From the NCBI GenBank assembly GCA_020161725.1, contig JAIUOG010000013.1, positions 1-34,688 of the forward strand: a DNA stretch of 34,688 nt, in the 5' to 3' direction. The position numbers and the translations under genes are program-made. The notes under the pieces were generated by a model. The model made no database searches and had not been told where the DNA came from. It worked only from the letters and a program-made list of their open reading frames with translations. This document shows, piece after piece, positions 1 to 8,378 of this stretch; the first letter of the stretch is position 1, and every line of letters starts with the position of its first letter. The stretch is from Pseudomonadota bacterium (GTDB lineage: Bacteria; Pseudomonadota; Gammaproteobacteria; Legionellales; Legionellaceae).

Positions 1-1397
1 CTGCAGGTTTTGATGCAAAAAGTTTAAGTCAGGCAGGAGCAACACCAGAAGCTTTATTGGCAGCTGGATTTACCCCCCAAGCTTTAGGCCAAGCAGGAAT
101 TAAAGCTGCTGAAGTCATTGCTGCCGGACGTACGGCGGATTGTAGTGTCAGCTCGTTAAAAGCGGCAAGAGCTGCTGGAGTAAGTGCCACTACAATCAAA
201 CAAACTTTAGGTTGTAGTGCAGCGGCAATGAGAGCTGCTGGTTATACCGCTGCTGAATTGAAAGACGCCGGATATACTGCGGCAGAATTAAAAAACGCAG
301 GCTTTAGTGCCGCGGATCTCAAAGCGGCAGGTTTCAGTGCCAAAGAGCTAGCTGATAGTGGTTTTAGTGAAGCAGAACTTAAGAATGCAGGCTTTACAGC
401 GGCTGAACTAGGTGAAGAGTCAGAACCAAAATCGAACGTAGCTGCTTTAGCAAAACCAGCAGTTCAAAAACCAGCCACGTCTAGCTTAAATGCGATACCT
501 AAAATGCCTGGGCAAAATAATGAGGCCGCCAATAATACTGCTGCACAAAATGCGCAACAATTACAAGCTATTTTAAATAAACAAAATAGCCAAATGGCAG
601 ATCAACGTTATCAACAAAAAATTCAACAACGCATATCTCAAATGTTGGGTACAGCCAACGATGCCTTACAAGAGTGGCAAAAAGTAACAACACAAGCTTA
701 TTTGGAAGGTAATGAAGATAAAAAAGCATCTGGTGCAAAAGGCGAGAAAGTATTTGGAGAAGGCCCTAACATGCCTCCTACCAATACTAAGATGTCTAAT
801 AATAATTTTGATGGTGGAATACAACAAAGGTCGATGATTAAGACCGGTGATGTTCTATTTGCTGTTATGGATACCTCAGTCAACTCTGATGAGCCAGGCC
901 CTATTCTCGCCACAATTGTGACTGGGAAATTAAAGGGAGCTAAATTAATAGGCAGTTTTACTTTACCTAACCAAGCTGAAAAAATGGTTATTAGTTTTAA
1001 TACGATGTCAGTACCTGGAGCCCCTAAAACGATATCAATATCAGCTTATGCTATTGACCCTAATACAGCTCGTACAGCCTTATCCTCTAATACAGATCAT
1101 CATTACTTATTACGATACGGCTCATTATATGCTTCCGCTTTTTTAGAAGGTTTTGGTAATGCTTTCCAATCTGCTAACACAACAGTAACTGTTGGGGGTA
1201 CTGGTGGCGGTAATAATATAACTGTACAAAATGGTATTGGTAGATCTGTCTTGGAAAATGCTGTAATTGGTCTTGCTACAGTGGGTAAGAACTGGGGGCA
1301 AGTGGCGAAGAAAGTATTTAATACACCGATTACAGTTCAAGTTTACTCAGGAACAGCAATCGGAGTACTATTTGTTCAAGACGTAACTGCAATTTAA
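1..1397 (+). CDS. icmE: Dot/Icm core-complex protein DotG/IcmE, C-terminal part (5' end outside window)
   Basis: The frame is open from base 3 at the window edge to TAA at 1395-1397, so only the C-terminal ~464 residues are present; L. pneumophila DotG is about 1,050 residues. The first ~135 visible residues are decad repeats of the type AGFTAAELK, the hallmark of the DotG repeat region; two units deviate (around DCSVSS and GCSAAA). A Gln/Asn-rich linker follows, then a ~200-residue C-terminal domain related to VirB10/TrbI (from about KTGDVLFAVMDTSVNSDEPG onward). Family knowledge: DotG spans the envelope and forms the central channel of the type IVB secretion system with DotC, DotD, DotF and DotH. 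icmG follows after 19 nt, consistent with the icmMLKEGCD operon of Legionella. Identification is very secure. Confidence 0.97.
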   Translation, partial: AGFDAKSLSQAGATPEALLAAGFTPQALGQAGIKAAEVIAAGRTADCSVSSLKAARAAGVSATTIKQTLGCSAAAMRAAGYTAAELKDAGYTAAELKNAGFSAADLKAAGFSAKELADSGFSEAELKNAGFTAAELGEESEPKSNVAALAKPAVQKPATSSLNAIPKMPGQNNEAANNTAAQNAQQLQAILNKQNSQMADQRYQQKIQQRISQMLGTANDALQEWQKVTTQAYLEGNEDKKASGAKGEKVFGEGPNMPPTNTKMSNNNFDGGIQQRSMIKTGDVLFAVMDTSVNSDEPGPILATIVTGKLKGAKLIGSFTLPNQAEKMVISFNTMSVPGAPKTISISAYAIDPNTARTALSSNTDHHYLLRYGSLYASAFLEGFGNAFQSANTTVTVGGTGGGNNITVQNGIGRSVLENAVIGLATVGKNWGQVAKKVFNTPITVQVYSGTAIGVLFVQDVTAI

Positions 1398-1416
1398 CAG
1401 TAAATTAGGATAAGTT

Positions 1417-2199
1417 ATGGTTGACGATCAACATAATGATGAATATGAATTTTCCGAAATCGATTCTTTTGAAACGAATTTAGACGAAAATGCAGAAAAA
1501 GAAGATATGCCACAAAAGCCTAAGCAAGAAGGCTCAACCAATGTTAGGCGTAATGCCTTAATTGTTATGGGTGGCTTTGCTGCGTTATTGCTTGCTTACA
1601 AATTTTTTGGTGGTTCTAAAAATACCACTTCAAATATAGATGCCGTTCCTCCAATTGCGGTTAATAAACCCATACAGCCAGTGTCGCCGACTCAACAAAT
1701 ACAGCAACAGCCAATAAATGTTCAGACCACACCTGTGCAAACTACGTCTAATCCTATGGTAGAGCAAAAGTTGTCTGATTTAGAAGTTAATCAGCAAAAT
1801 ATACGTTCTGATATGAGTTCAGTTAGTTCGCAAATGAGTTCAGTAAATAGTAATGTAAATGAGCTCACTCAAAAAATAGAAGAGCTTAGTGAAACCATTA
1901 CTAACTTGAATGCCAAACTTGAACAACAGTCGAATCAAATCGCTGTTTTAACAGAGCGAACTCGCCCTAAAATTGTTAAAAAACCACGTGTCATAAGACC
2001 TGAAAATCGTATCTCTTATTATATACAAGCAGTAATTCCAGGTAGAGCATGGTTAATTGCTACAAATGGGTCTACACTTACCGTTAGAGAGGGAACACAA
2101 ATCGCTGGTTTAGGGGTAGTAAGACTTATTGATCCGGCTCAAGGAAAAGTTATTATGAGTTCAGGCCGAGTGATAAGGTTTAGTCAGCAAGATAGTTGA
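1417..2199 (+). CDS. icmG: Dot/Icm protein DotF/IcmG
   Basis: A 260-residue protein close in length to L. pneumophila IcmG (about 269). It has an acidic cytoplasmic N-terminus (residues 1-43), one membrane segment (about 47-64, NALIVMGGFAALLLAYKFF), a Pro/Gln/Thr-rich linker, a predicted coiled coil (about 112-175, with repeated SSVSSQMSSVNS heptads), and a basic-to-beta C-terminal domain starting near RPKIVKKPRV. Family knowledge: DotF is an inner-membrane/periplasmic accessory part of the Dot/Icm core and has been reported to contact effectors. ATG at 1417 follows an AGGA box. It lies between icmE and icmC with short gaps, so it is co-transcribed. Confidence 0.95.
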   Translation: MVDDQHNDEYEFSEIDSFETNLDENAEKEDMPQKPKQEGSTNVRRNALIVMGGFAALLLAYKFFGGSKNTTSNIDAVPPIAVNKPIQPVSPTQQIQQQPINVQTTPVQTTSNPMVEQKLSDLEVNQQNIRSDMSSVSSQMSSVNSNVNELTQKIEELSETITNLNAKLEQQSNQIAVLTERTRPKIVKKPRVIRPENRISYYIQAVIPGRAWLIATNGSTLTVREGTQIAGLGVVRLIDPAQGKVIMSSGRVIRFSQQDS

Positions 2200-2206
2200 G
2201 GGCTTC

Positions 2207-2776
2207 ATGTCTACAGATACTAACTGGACCGCTTGGGTTGCTAGCCAAGCTGATATATTAAATAATATCGCGTCTAATTTAGCGCCTGTTGAGCGTTTAG
2301 TAACTGGTTTTGCTTATTTAATGGGGCTCGCCTTTGCTTTTAAAGCTATTTATACTTTAAAGTCTTATGGTGAGTCGAAGACAATGTCTGCTTCCAGTGG
2401 AAATTTGAAAGAACCAATAATTTATTTATTGGTGGCTGCGGTATTTATTTATTTTCCTACGGCCTTAGCTGTTTTATTGAGTACGACTTTTGGTTCATCT
2501 AGCATTTTGCAATATGCACCGGTGAATTCGTCAAATACTACGATTGCAAATATTTTTGGTTCTAATAGTAGTGTTGGACGCTCTTTAACTTTGATTATCC
2601 AAGTGATAGGCGTAATTGCTTTTGTTCGGGGTTGGATTTTAATTGCTCGTTCAGCTTCAAGTGGGCAGCCACCAGGGGGAACTGGTAAGGGATTTATGCA
2701 TGTTTTTGGCGGAATTTTAGCAATGAATTTTGTTGCGACTTTAACAGTTATCAACAATACATTGTATGGAACTTAA
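2207..2776 (+). CDS. icmC: Dot/Icm inner-membrane protein DotE/IcmC
   Basis: A 189-residue protein (L. pneumophila IcmC is about 194). It has four hydrophobic stretches: about 30-50 (LVTGFAYLMGLAFAFKAIY), 70-92 (IIYLLVAAVFIYFPTALAVLL), 123-147 (LTLIIQVIGVIAFVRGWILI) and 165-185. The pair of N-terminal membrane helices with a GLAFAFKA motif is shared with IcmD/DotP, its paralog-like neighbour. Family knowledge: DotE and DotP are inner-membrane Dot/Icm components. The start is 7 nt after the icmG stop, behind GAGGG. The icmD reading frame opens within 35 nt downstream. Exact biochemical role is unknown. Confidence 0.94.
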   Translation: MSTDTNWTAWVASQADILNNIASNLAPVERLVTGFAYLMGLAFAFKAIYTLKSYGESKTMSASSGNLKEPIIYLLVAAVFIYFPTALAVLLSTTFGSSSILQYAPVNSSNTTIANIFGSNSSVGRSLTLIIQVIGVIAFVRGWILIARSASSGQPPGGTGKGFMHVFGGILAMNFVATLTVINNTLYGT

Positions 2777-2807
2777 CTATAAAGACTTAAAACAAGGGAG
2801 AAACAAA

Positions 2808-3194
2808 GTGAACATGTCAAAACAAAGTTGTTCAAAAAGAGCAATATTAGCCCTAGGCATAGGACTAATGATCTTGGCAGGAGAGGCGGCGGCGGGCTCA
2901 ACGACGATAGGTTCTATGGCAACTAGTATAACTAATTCGTTTACAAGCTTGGCTAAGCTAATAACTGCGAGTTCTTATTTAGCGGGTCTTGGTTTTGCAA
3001 TCGGTGCAATTATGAAATTTAAGCAACATAAGGATAATCCAACGCAGATTACTATTGGTACTCCTATTGCTTTAGTATTTATTGCTGCTGCCTTGTTATT
3101 CCTACCTTCTATTTTAGGTGTTGCAGGTCAGACAATGTTTGGTAAAGCAGGTTCAGTAGCGGGGCCTACTGGTACTATCTTCACTGGTACTTAA
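2808..3194 (+). CDS. icmD: Dot/Icm inner-membrane protein DotP/IcmD
   Basis: A protein of about 128 residues (L. pneumophila IcmD is 132). It has a signal-like N-terminal hydrophobic segment (ILALGIGLMILAGEAAAG) and two more membrane segments (about SSYLAGLGFAIGAIMKF and IALVFIAAALLFLPSILGV). An upstream ATG at 2766 would overlap icmC by 11 nt and add 14 polar residues before the signal segment. I prefer GTG 2808, which sits 7 nt after AAGGGAG; ATG 2814 is also possible. Family knowledge: an integral inner-membrane Dot/Icm component, related in its membrane part to DotE/IcmC. It is the last gene before a large palindromic repeat that separates it from icmJ. Confidence 0.93.
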   Translation: MNMSKQSCSKRAILALGIGLMILAGEAAAGSTTIGSMATSITNSFTSLAKLITASSYLAGLGFAIGAIMKFKQHKDNPTQITIGTPIALVFIAAALLFLPSILGVAGQTMFGKAGSVAGPTGTIFTGT

Positions 3195-3212
3195 TATCCC
3201 TCAAAATGCGAA

Positions 3213-3307
3213 TATTAAATGTAGCCTGGATGGAGGCTCTTCGAGCTGAAATCCGGGGAGGATAAACCCGGATTTCGCTTCGCTTCATCCAGGCTGACAT
3301 TTTAAAT
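3213..3307. repeat. Palindromic intergenic repeat between icmD and icmJ
   Basis: The arms TAGCCTGGATG (3222-3232) and CATCCAGGCT (3286-3295) are inverted copies. Inside them ATCCGGG and CCCGGAT form a second stem (3251-3257 and 3266-3272), and the flanks ATTAAATG and CATTTTAAAT extend the symmetry. The right half carries TTCGCTTCGCTTCATCC, typical of a palindromic repeat family (TAGCCTGGATGnAGCGAAGCG) that I recall from many proteobacterial intergenic regions; the left half has diverged. It could act as a transcription attenuator after icmD or simply be a MITE-like insertion. Confidence 0.75.
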
Positions 3308-3421
3308 AGGTTTATTTCAAAACATCGTATTTTGAAAGAAAACGGGTATAGTGAGGCAAATTTTGAGGGTCTTTTACTCTCAAATCTATCTAAGTTTTTA
3401 TTGCAAATAGGTATAAAGCTA

Positions 3422-4060
3422 ATGGATGCTTTAGCAAAAGAACAAGAATTAAAGTTAATTGCAACTCCAGGTAATTGGCGTTTATATTCGGCAAGAAAAG
3501 CTGATGAACGTTTTAAAGCTTTTGAAGTAAAAGTATTCCAAAGAGATAAGTATACTTGTCAATTTTGTGGATTCCAAGCCAAACAATACCAAGAAATTGT
3601 GAATCTTGATTTAAATTTTACCAATAACAAATTATCTAATTTGGTTACCGCCTGTTGTTTTTGCGCCCAATGCTTCTTCATTGAATCAGTGGGAGTCGGA
3701 GGATATGGTGGCGGCAATTTGATTTACTTACCTGAATTGAGCCAAACTGAGCTAAATAGCCTATGTCATGTGCTCTTTTGTGCTATTACAAATGATACAG
3801 GTTACAAAAGCAGTGCTCAAAATATTTATAGAAGCTTTAAGTTTCGGACGCAAATGGTTGAAGATAAATTTGGCGAGGGAACTAGTGACCCCGCTATTTT
3901 TGGGCAATTACTCATTGATTCGTCAGTAAAACAAGAAGAGCGCGATAGGCTTCTTCATAATATACGTCTTCTTCCTTCAAGAGCGAAGTTTAGACGACAA
4001 ATTGAACGCTGGGCAGCGAGTGCCTTGCAAGAAATGGCGCCTAGTTTAAAAGGCGATTAA
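3422..4060 (+). CDS. icmJ: Dot/Icm coupling-complex protein DotN/IcmJ
   Basis: A 212-residue protein matching the known size (about 208). The frame is open further upstream to a TTG at 3332, but that extension overlaps the intergenic promoter region and has no family counterpart; ATG 3422 with AGG 10 nt upstream gives the expected N-terminus before ELKLIATPGNWRLYSARK. Visible zinc-binding cysteines: TCQFCGF and TACCFCAQC, in an HNH-like fold. Family knowledge: DotN is a cytoplasmic metal-binding part of the type IV coupling complex (DotL-DotM-DotN-IcmS-IcmW) that presents effectors to the channel. It is followed 69 nt later by icmB, as in the icmJB operon of Legionella. Confidence 0.95.
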   Translation: MDALAKEQELKLIATPGNWRLYSARKADERFKAFEVKVFQRDKYTCQFCGFQAKQYQEIVNLDLNFTNNKLSNLVTACCFCAQCFFIESVGVGGYGGGNLIYLPELSQTELNSLCHVLFCAITNDTGYKSSAQNIYRSFKFRTQMVEDKFGEGTSDPAIFGQLLIDSSVKQEERDRLLHNIRLLPSRAKFRRQIERWAASALQEMAPSLKGD

Positions 4061-4074
4061 AAGATTTTCATTGG

Positions 4075-4107
4075 CGCTACTTTTGCATTCAATAGTTAAA
4101 AGTAGCG
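4075..4107 (+). other. Perfect 10-bp stem-loop between icmJ and icmB
   Basis: CGCTACTTTT (4075-4084) and AAAAGTAGCG (4098-4107) are exact inverted copies with a 13-nt loop. The structure lies 15 nt after the icmJ stop and ends 10 nt before the GTAGGA ribosome-binding site of icmB. No T-run follows it, so it is more likely an RNA stability or processing element, or a translation-control hairpin, than a terminator; that role is inference. Confidence 0.6.
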
Positions 4108-4129
4108 TAAAGCTAAAGTAGGAAATGAC

Positions 4130-7100
4130 ATGGCAACAAATTGGTCAGAATCATTTTTTGAAGGTATTGATACTTTTTTCGCTTGGTTAAGTACGTCACT
4201 TAAACAGACGACGGAGTCTTATTGTGATCTTGAAACAGCAGATAGTCCTACTGTATTAGTCAACCACGATGGTAGCTTAATTTCTATTATTAAGGTCGAA
4301 GGTGTGACTGCACTTGCTGGTCCAGAAGAGTTTGATCGTTTAGTTGAAGGCTTGAGCAATGCTTTTCAGGCAGCAATGGGAAGACCTGGACATGCTCTAC
4401 AGGTTTTGTTTAGCCATGATAAACAAAATATACGTAAACTTATTCAAGATATTTATGCACCTGCTGAGGCAACAGCAGAGCGTCTAGAACTGAATTTGGA
4501 AGATTTATTTAGAGAACGGGTTACGGTATTATCTCAATATTGTGCTGAAGAAAAGCTTTATTTTGCTCTTTATACTAGACCCTATAACCTTCCTCAAGAT
4601 CAGCTTAAAACGGCTAATAAAGCGAAGCTAAAAATGCTTAAGGATATGAAGGCACCCTCCTTTAAAAATAGCCAAGCTGTTTATGCTGCAATTCCAGAGT
4701 TAAGAGATACCCATGATGCATATGTTCGTGCGATTTTGAACGATCTGGGTTCACTTAATATGTATGCAAAATTATTAAATGTGCACGATGCTGTACATGC
4801 TATTCGCATGACAGGAGACCCTGATTTTACCTCCCCTGATTGGAAGCCATCCTTGCCTGGAGATAAATTATATCCACGTGAATTAGATGGTCTAAATGGT
4901 GATGTTTCTGATTTATTATGGCCATCTCTAGCTAAACAAGTGATTCCCAGAGATGCGAAAAATCTTGATTTACGCACAGTTTTAGTCGGGGCTAAGCTTT
5001 ATTCTTCTGTATTTATCGATCTTTTTCCCAAAGACGTTAGACCTTTCCTAAGTTTATTTGCCCGTATTTTACCTTCGCATGTGCCATGGCGTATTTCGTT
5101 TTTAATCGAAAGTGAGGGTTTAAATACCATTAAATTAAAAGGCTTGCTTTCATCTATTTTAAGTTTCTCTTCAGCGCAGAATAGATTAATAAGTGATTCG
5201 GTTAATTTACTTAAATATTTACAGTTAAATAGTGATGATGCCATCGTTAGATTACGTGTAGTCGCTACAACTTGGGCACCAGAAGGTGAGTTAGCTCTCT
5301 TACGCAGAAGAAGCTCTGAGTTAGTTAAGGCAATACAAGGATGGGGGTCAACCGATGTATCTGAAATCTGTGGCGACCCTTATGCAGGATTTGTTTCATC
5401 GATGTTAGCTACAACAGTTAATAGTGCAGCCGTACCTTCGATAGCGCCTTTATCTGATGTTATCACTATGTTACCTATTACAAGACCCGCTTCCCCTTGG
5501 GAGCAGGGGGCTCTTTTATTCCGTACCCCTGATGGAAAGCCTTGGCCATTTCAACCAGGCTCAACACAACAAACTACCTGGATTGATTTAGTTTACGCAC
5601 GTCCTGGGTCAGGTAAATCGGTATTATCGAATGCCTTAAATTTAGCACTTTGCCTTTCTGGTGGTCTAACGCGCTTACCTAGAATTGCGATTATTGATAT
5701 TGGCCCTTCAAGCTCCGGGTTGATTTCGCTATTACAAGAGGCTTTACCTGCAGATAAGCGCCATTTAGTCGCTTATCACCGCTTAAGAATGACACCGGAA
5801 TATTCTATTAATCCTTTTGATAACCAGCTAGGTTGCCGCTATCCTACAGCCTTAGAACGTTCATTTTTAGTAAACTTTTTAACCTTATTAACAACGCCTC
5901 TAGGTGCGGCTAAACCTTATGATGGTATGCCTGATTTAGCTGGTATGGTTGTGGATGAACTTTATAAAAGTTTAGCTGATGAATTTAACCCAACACCCTA
6001 TGCATCAGGGGTTGAGCCATTGATTGATAGTATTCTTGAAGAAATTGGCTTTGTTCGGGATGCTAAATCCACCTGGTGGGAAGTGACGGATGCTTTATAT
6101 TCAGCGGGTTTCTTACACGAAGCAATGTTGTCACAGCGCTATGCAATGCCTTTATTAGCTGATGCAGCCTCCATTTGCCGAACGCCTTCAATTGAAGACT
6201 TATATGAAAGAGTGACCGCACCAACCGGTGAATCTTTAATTAATGCTTTCTCAAGAATGATATCTGGTGCGGTACGCGAGTATCCTATTCTTTCTAGAGT
6301 GACTAGTTTTGATATTGGTGATGCACGTGTTGTTTCACTTGACTTAGATGAAGTTGCTAAAAGTGGTGGAGACGCTGCTGATAGGCAAACCTCTGTTATG
6401 TATATGCTTGCCCGCTATGTTCTTGCACGCCATTATTATTTAACAGAAGAAAGTTTAAATAATGTACCTGAGCAATATAGGGAATATCATAAAGAACGGG
6501 TTTTACAAATTAGAGAAGATCCAAAGCGTATTGTTTATGATGAATTCCATAGAACCTCCAAATCTTCTGCTGTAAGAGATCAGGTGATTATCGATATGAG
6601 GGAAGGGCGTAAATGGAAAGTGCAGATTGCCTTACTCTCTCAATCTGTGGATGACTTTGATTCAATTATGATTGATTTCAGTACAGCAATCTATGTAATG
6701 GATGCAGGCCCCTCTCAGGCGGTTGAAAAGACAACGCAAATCTTTGGTTTGTCTAATACAGCTAAAATCGCTCTGCGAACAAGAGTACACGGCCCTAAAC
6801 AGGGAGGGGCGACCTTTTTAGTACAATATGCAACTAAAGCTGGTGTGAATGTGCAGCTATTAACACTAACTCTAGGTCCTGTTGAATTATGGGCTTTTAG
6901 TACCACCGCTGAAGATGCTGCCGTTCGTAACCAGCTATACCGCTATTTAGGGCCAGCAGAGGCAAGACGTTTATTATCAGTTTTATTCCCTAATGGTTCT
7001 GTAGCTAAAGAAGTGGAAGCGAGACTTAATTCGATGAAGCAAGAGGTGGGTTTAATCGAAGAAGATGCGAAATCATCTGTTGTTGAACAGTTGGTAGTGG

Positions 7101-7156
7101 ATATCTTAAATGCCTATTCTAAAGACCCTAATGTAAAGTCGCTTCCGGCTAATTAA
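4130..7156 (+). CDS. icmB: Dot/Icm ATPase DotO/IcmB
   Basis: A 1,008-residue cytoplasmic VirB4-like ATPase (L. pneumophila IcmB is of the same length class). The N-terminal ~450 residues form the family-specific domain. The P-loop is at residues 491-497 (RPGSGKS), preceded by WIDLVYA, and the Walker B segment is at about 800-806 (RIVYDEF), followed by HRTSKS. Family knowledge: DotO assembles as hexamers at the inner-membrane base of the Dot/Icm machine, together with DotB, and drives substrate export. The ATG is preceded by AGTAGGA. It is the last + strand Dot/Icm gene here. In L. pneumophila the next gene region is tphA, but here an unrelated accessory block begins. Confidence 0.97.
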   Translation: MATNWSESFFEGIDTFFAWLSTSLKQTTESYCDLETADSPTVLVNHDGSLISIIKVEGVTALAGPEEFDRLVEGLSNAFQAAMGRPGHALQVLFSHDKQNIRKLIQDIYAPAEATAERLELNLEDLFRERVTVLSQYCAEEKLYFALYTRPYNLPQDQLKTANKAKLKMLKDMKAPSFKNSQAVYAAIPELRDTHDAYVRAILNDLGSLNMYAKLLNVHDAVHAIRMTGDPDFTSPDWKPSLPGDKLYPRELDGLNGDVSDLLWPSLAKQVIPRDAKNLDLRTVLVGAKLYSSVFIDLFPKDVRPFLSLFARILPSHVPWRISFLIESEGLNTIKLKGLLSSILSFSSAQNRLISDSVNLLKYLQLNSDDAIVRLRVVATTWAPEGELALLRRRSSELVKAIQGWGSTDVSEICGDPYAGFVSSMLATTVNSAAVPSIAPLSDVITMLPITRPASPWEQGALLFRTPDGKPWPFQPGSTQQTTWIDLVYARPGSGKSVLSNALNLALCLSGGLTRLPRIAIIDIGPSSSGLISLLQEALPADKRHLVAYHRLRMTPEYSINPFDNQLGCRYPTALERSFLVNFLTLLTTPLGAAKPYDGMPDLAGMVVDELYKSLADEFNPTPYASGVEPLIDSILEEIGFVRDAKSTWWEVTDALYSAGFLHEAMLSQRYAMPLLADAASICRTPSIEDLYERVTAPTGESLINAFSRMISGAVREYPILSRVTSFDIGDARVVSLDLDEVAKSGGDAADRQTSVMYMLARYVLARHYYLTEESLNNVPEQYREYHKERVLQIREDPKRIVYDEFHRTSKSSAVRDQVIIDMREGRKWKVQIALLSQSVDDFDSIMIDFSTAIYVMDAGPSQAVEKTTQIFGLSNTAKIALRTRVHGPKQGGATFLVQYATKAGVNVQLLTLTLGPVELWAFSTTAEDAAVRNQLYRYLGPAEARRLLSVLFPNGSVAKEVEARLNSMKQEVGLIEEDAKSSVVEQLVVDILNAYSKDPNVKSLPAN

Positions 7157-7233
7157 AATACACTTGGCTCTTTTCTAAAATTGTTGAATAGTGGGAGTGA
7201 ATACCCAGGTATTTTACGCAGGATTGCTTATCT

Positions 7234-7269
7234 GGCTGATATATAATTCTCTGATTTTTTCTATCAGCC
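7234..7269. terminator. Possible weak bidirectional terminator after icmB
   Basis: GGCTGATA (7234-7241) and TATCAGCC (7262-7269) are exact inverted 8-mers with a 20-nt loop that contains a T-run. It sits between the convergent ends of icmB and the cupin regulator. The long loop makes this a weak call. Confidence 0.3.
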
Positions 7270-7278
7270 GATTTGAAG

Positions 7279-7845
7279 TTAACTTGCTTCAGGATAGTGA
7301 ATAATATCATGAAAGGTGGCTGCTTCAGGCAAAAGATTGCGGTAACCGTGAGTTTGGTTAGCATTAAATCGAATACCTTCGCCATCGGAGAGTTTTTGCC
7401 ACTTCCCATCCACTAAAACCTCCATCTTACCTTGAACTACCACTACATGCTCAATAACCCCTTTTTTATGAGGTGGTGATAAGTGTTCACAACCTGGCAA
7501 CAATTCGATAATAAATAATTCAAAATTCAATTGTGGCTCAAAAGGAAAAAGAGATAGAACTCGAATTTTTTTATCATCAGGATGAATGGTTTGTACCTGC
7601 CCTGTACGATACATTGCCTCACTAGATGCTGAATCTGTTTTTTCAATAAATGAAGAGAAGGAAACTTCAAAACCAGTTGCTATTTTCCATAAAGTGGCAA
7701 TGGTTGGGCTTGATTCTTCACGTTCTATTTGTCCAAGCATCGCTTTGCTTACCCCAGTAGCTAGGGCTGTTTTGTCCAAGCTCCAGCCTTTTTTTTGACG
7801 TAAGTCTTTTAAAGTCATTGCTATATGTTTGTATATATTTTCCAC
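7279..7845 (-). CDS. XRE-family regulator with C-terminal cupin domain
   Basis: A 188-residue two-domain regulator. The N-terminal helix-turn-helix covers about residues 8-65 (LRQKKGWSLDKTALATGVSKAMLGQIER), and the C-terminal cupin_2 beta barrel covers about 105-180 (SPPHKKGVIEHVVVVQGKMEVLVDG and FNANQTHGY). This architecture (like PuuR or SutR) usually senses a small molecule or metal through the cupin. The start is GTG 7845; the internal ATG at 7818 has no ribosome-binding site and would clip the first helix. It is transcribed divergently from the DUF2000-YbaK-AlaX genes, with two near-identical palindromes in the 102-bp gap, so it most likely represses that operon and itself. The ligand is unknown. 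Confidence 0.88.
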   Translation of the reverse strand: MENIYKHIAMTLKDLRQKKGWSLDKTALATGVSKAMLGQIEREESSPTIATLWKIATGFEVSFSSFIEKTDSASSEAMYRTGQVQTIHPDDKKIRVLSLFPFEPQLNFELFIIELLPGCEHLSPPHKKGVIEHVVVVQGKMEVLVDGKWQKLSDGEGIRFNANQTHGYRNLLPEAATFHDIIHYPEAS

Positions 7846-7862
7846 TCTAATCTACCTAAGCT

Positions 7863-7918
7863 ATTGTGCGTTATGACGCACAATGATAGTATGAGATATT
7901 ATGCGTTATAACGCACAT
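7863..7918. promoter_or_regulatory. Twin palindromic operators in the divergent promoter
   Basis: Site 1 contains TTGTGCGTTATGACGCACAA (7864-7883), a near-perfect palindrome with a mismatch only at the centre. Site 2 contains TGCGTTATAACGCA (7902-7915), a perfect 14-bp palindrome. Both share the core TGCGTTATRACGCA and their centres are 35 bp apart, about 3.3 helical turns. They lie between the cupin-regulator start (7845) and the DUF2000 start (7948). Two copies of one palindrome in a divergent gap strongly suggest binding sites for the adjacent HTH protein. Confidence 0.8.
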
Positions 7919-7947
7919 ATTGTAAATTATTAAAGTTAGGAGTGAAG

Positions 7948-8367
7948 ATGTCTACTGAGTTCCAAAACAAATTAGTTGCAGTACTTAATAAAAGTATCGA
8001 ACCAGGTAAAGTAATGAATGCCCTAGCCCATATGTGTATTGGTTTAGGCTCAGCGATAGGTCAAAAGGATTTGCGGCTAACTGATTATCAAGATGCTGAT
8101 GGTAATTCTCATCCCTTTATCTCGGAAATACCCTTTATTATCTTGTCCGAAAATTCGAATAAAATAAGAAAATTACGTGAGAAGGCTCTAGCAGAACATA
8201 TTTTATTAAATGATTTTACAGACACAATGGTAGTAGGTACTTATCAAGAACAAATTGAAAGAACTCTTCAGACAAAAGAAGAAAATCTTATTTATTATGG
8301 CATTGTCTTATTTGGTGATTGGGCAAAGGTTACTGAACTCACCAAAAAATGTTCTTTATGGCGATAA
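7948..8367 (+). CDS. DUF2000-family protein, peptidyl-tRNA-hydrolase-II-like fold
   Basis: A 139-residue cytoplasmic protein. The N-terminal block KLVAVLNKSIEPGKVMNALAH and the following MCIGLGSAIG are what I recognise as DUF2000; from memory this family falls in the peptidyl-tRNA hydrolase II superfamily, though its activity is unproven. The middle FISEIPFIILSENSNKIRKLREKA and the C-terminal FGDWAKVTELTKKCSLWR complete the usual length. A GTG at 7942 is in frame, but ATG 7948 is placed correctly behind TTAGGAG. It is the first gene of a three-gene + strand operon (the next start lies 11 nt downstream of its stop) under the twin operators. Function not established. Confidence 0.8.
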   Translation: MSTEFQNKLVAVLNKSIEPGKVMNALAHMCIGLGSAIGQKDLRLTDYQDADGNSHPFISEIPFIILSENSNKIRKLREKALAEHILLNDFTDTMVVGTYQEQIERTLQTKEENLIYYGIVLFGDWAKVTELTKKCSLWR

Positions 8368-8378
8368 GGCGGAAAATT

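Noticed and set aside
2449..2757. Antisense open frame over icmC
   Set aside because: Shadow of the conserved icmC reading frame, no ribosome-binding site.
3332..3421. N-terminal extension of icmJ from TTG 3332
   Set aside because: Adds 30 residues absent from known IcmJ, overlaps the intergenic region, and ATG 3422 has a usable ribosome-binding site.
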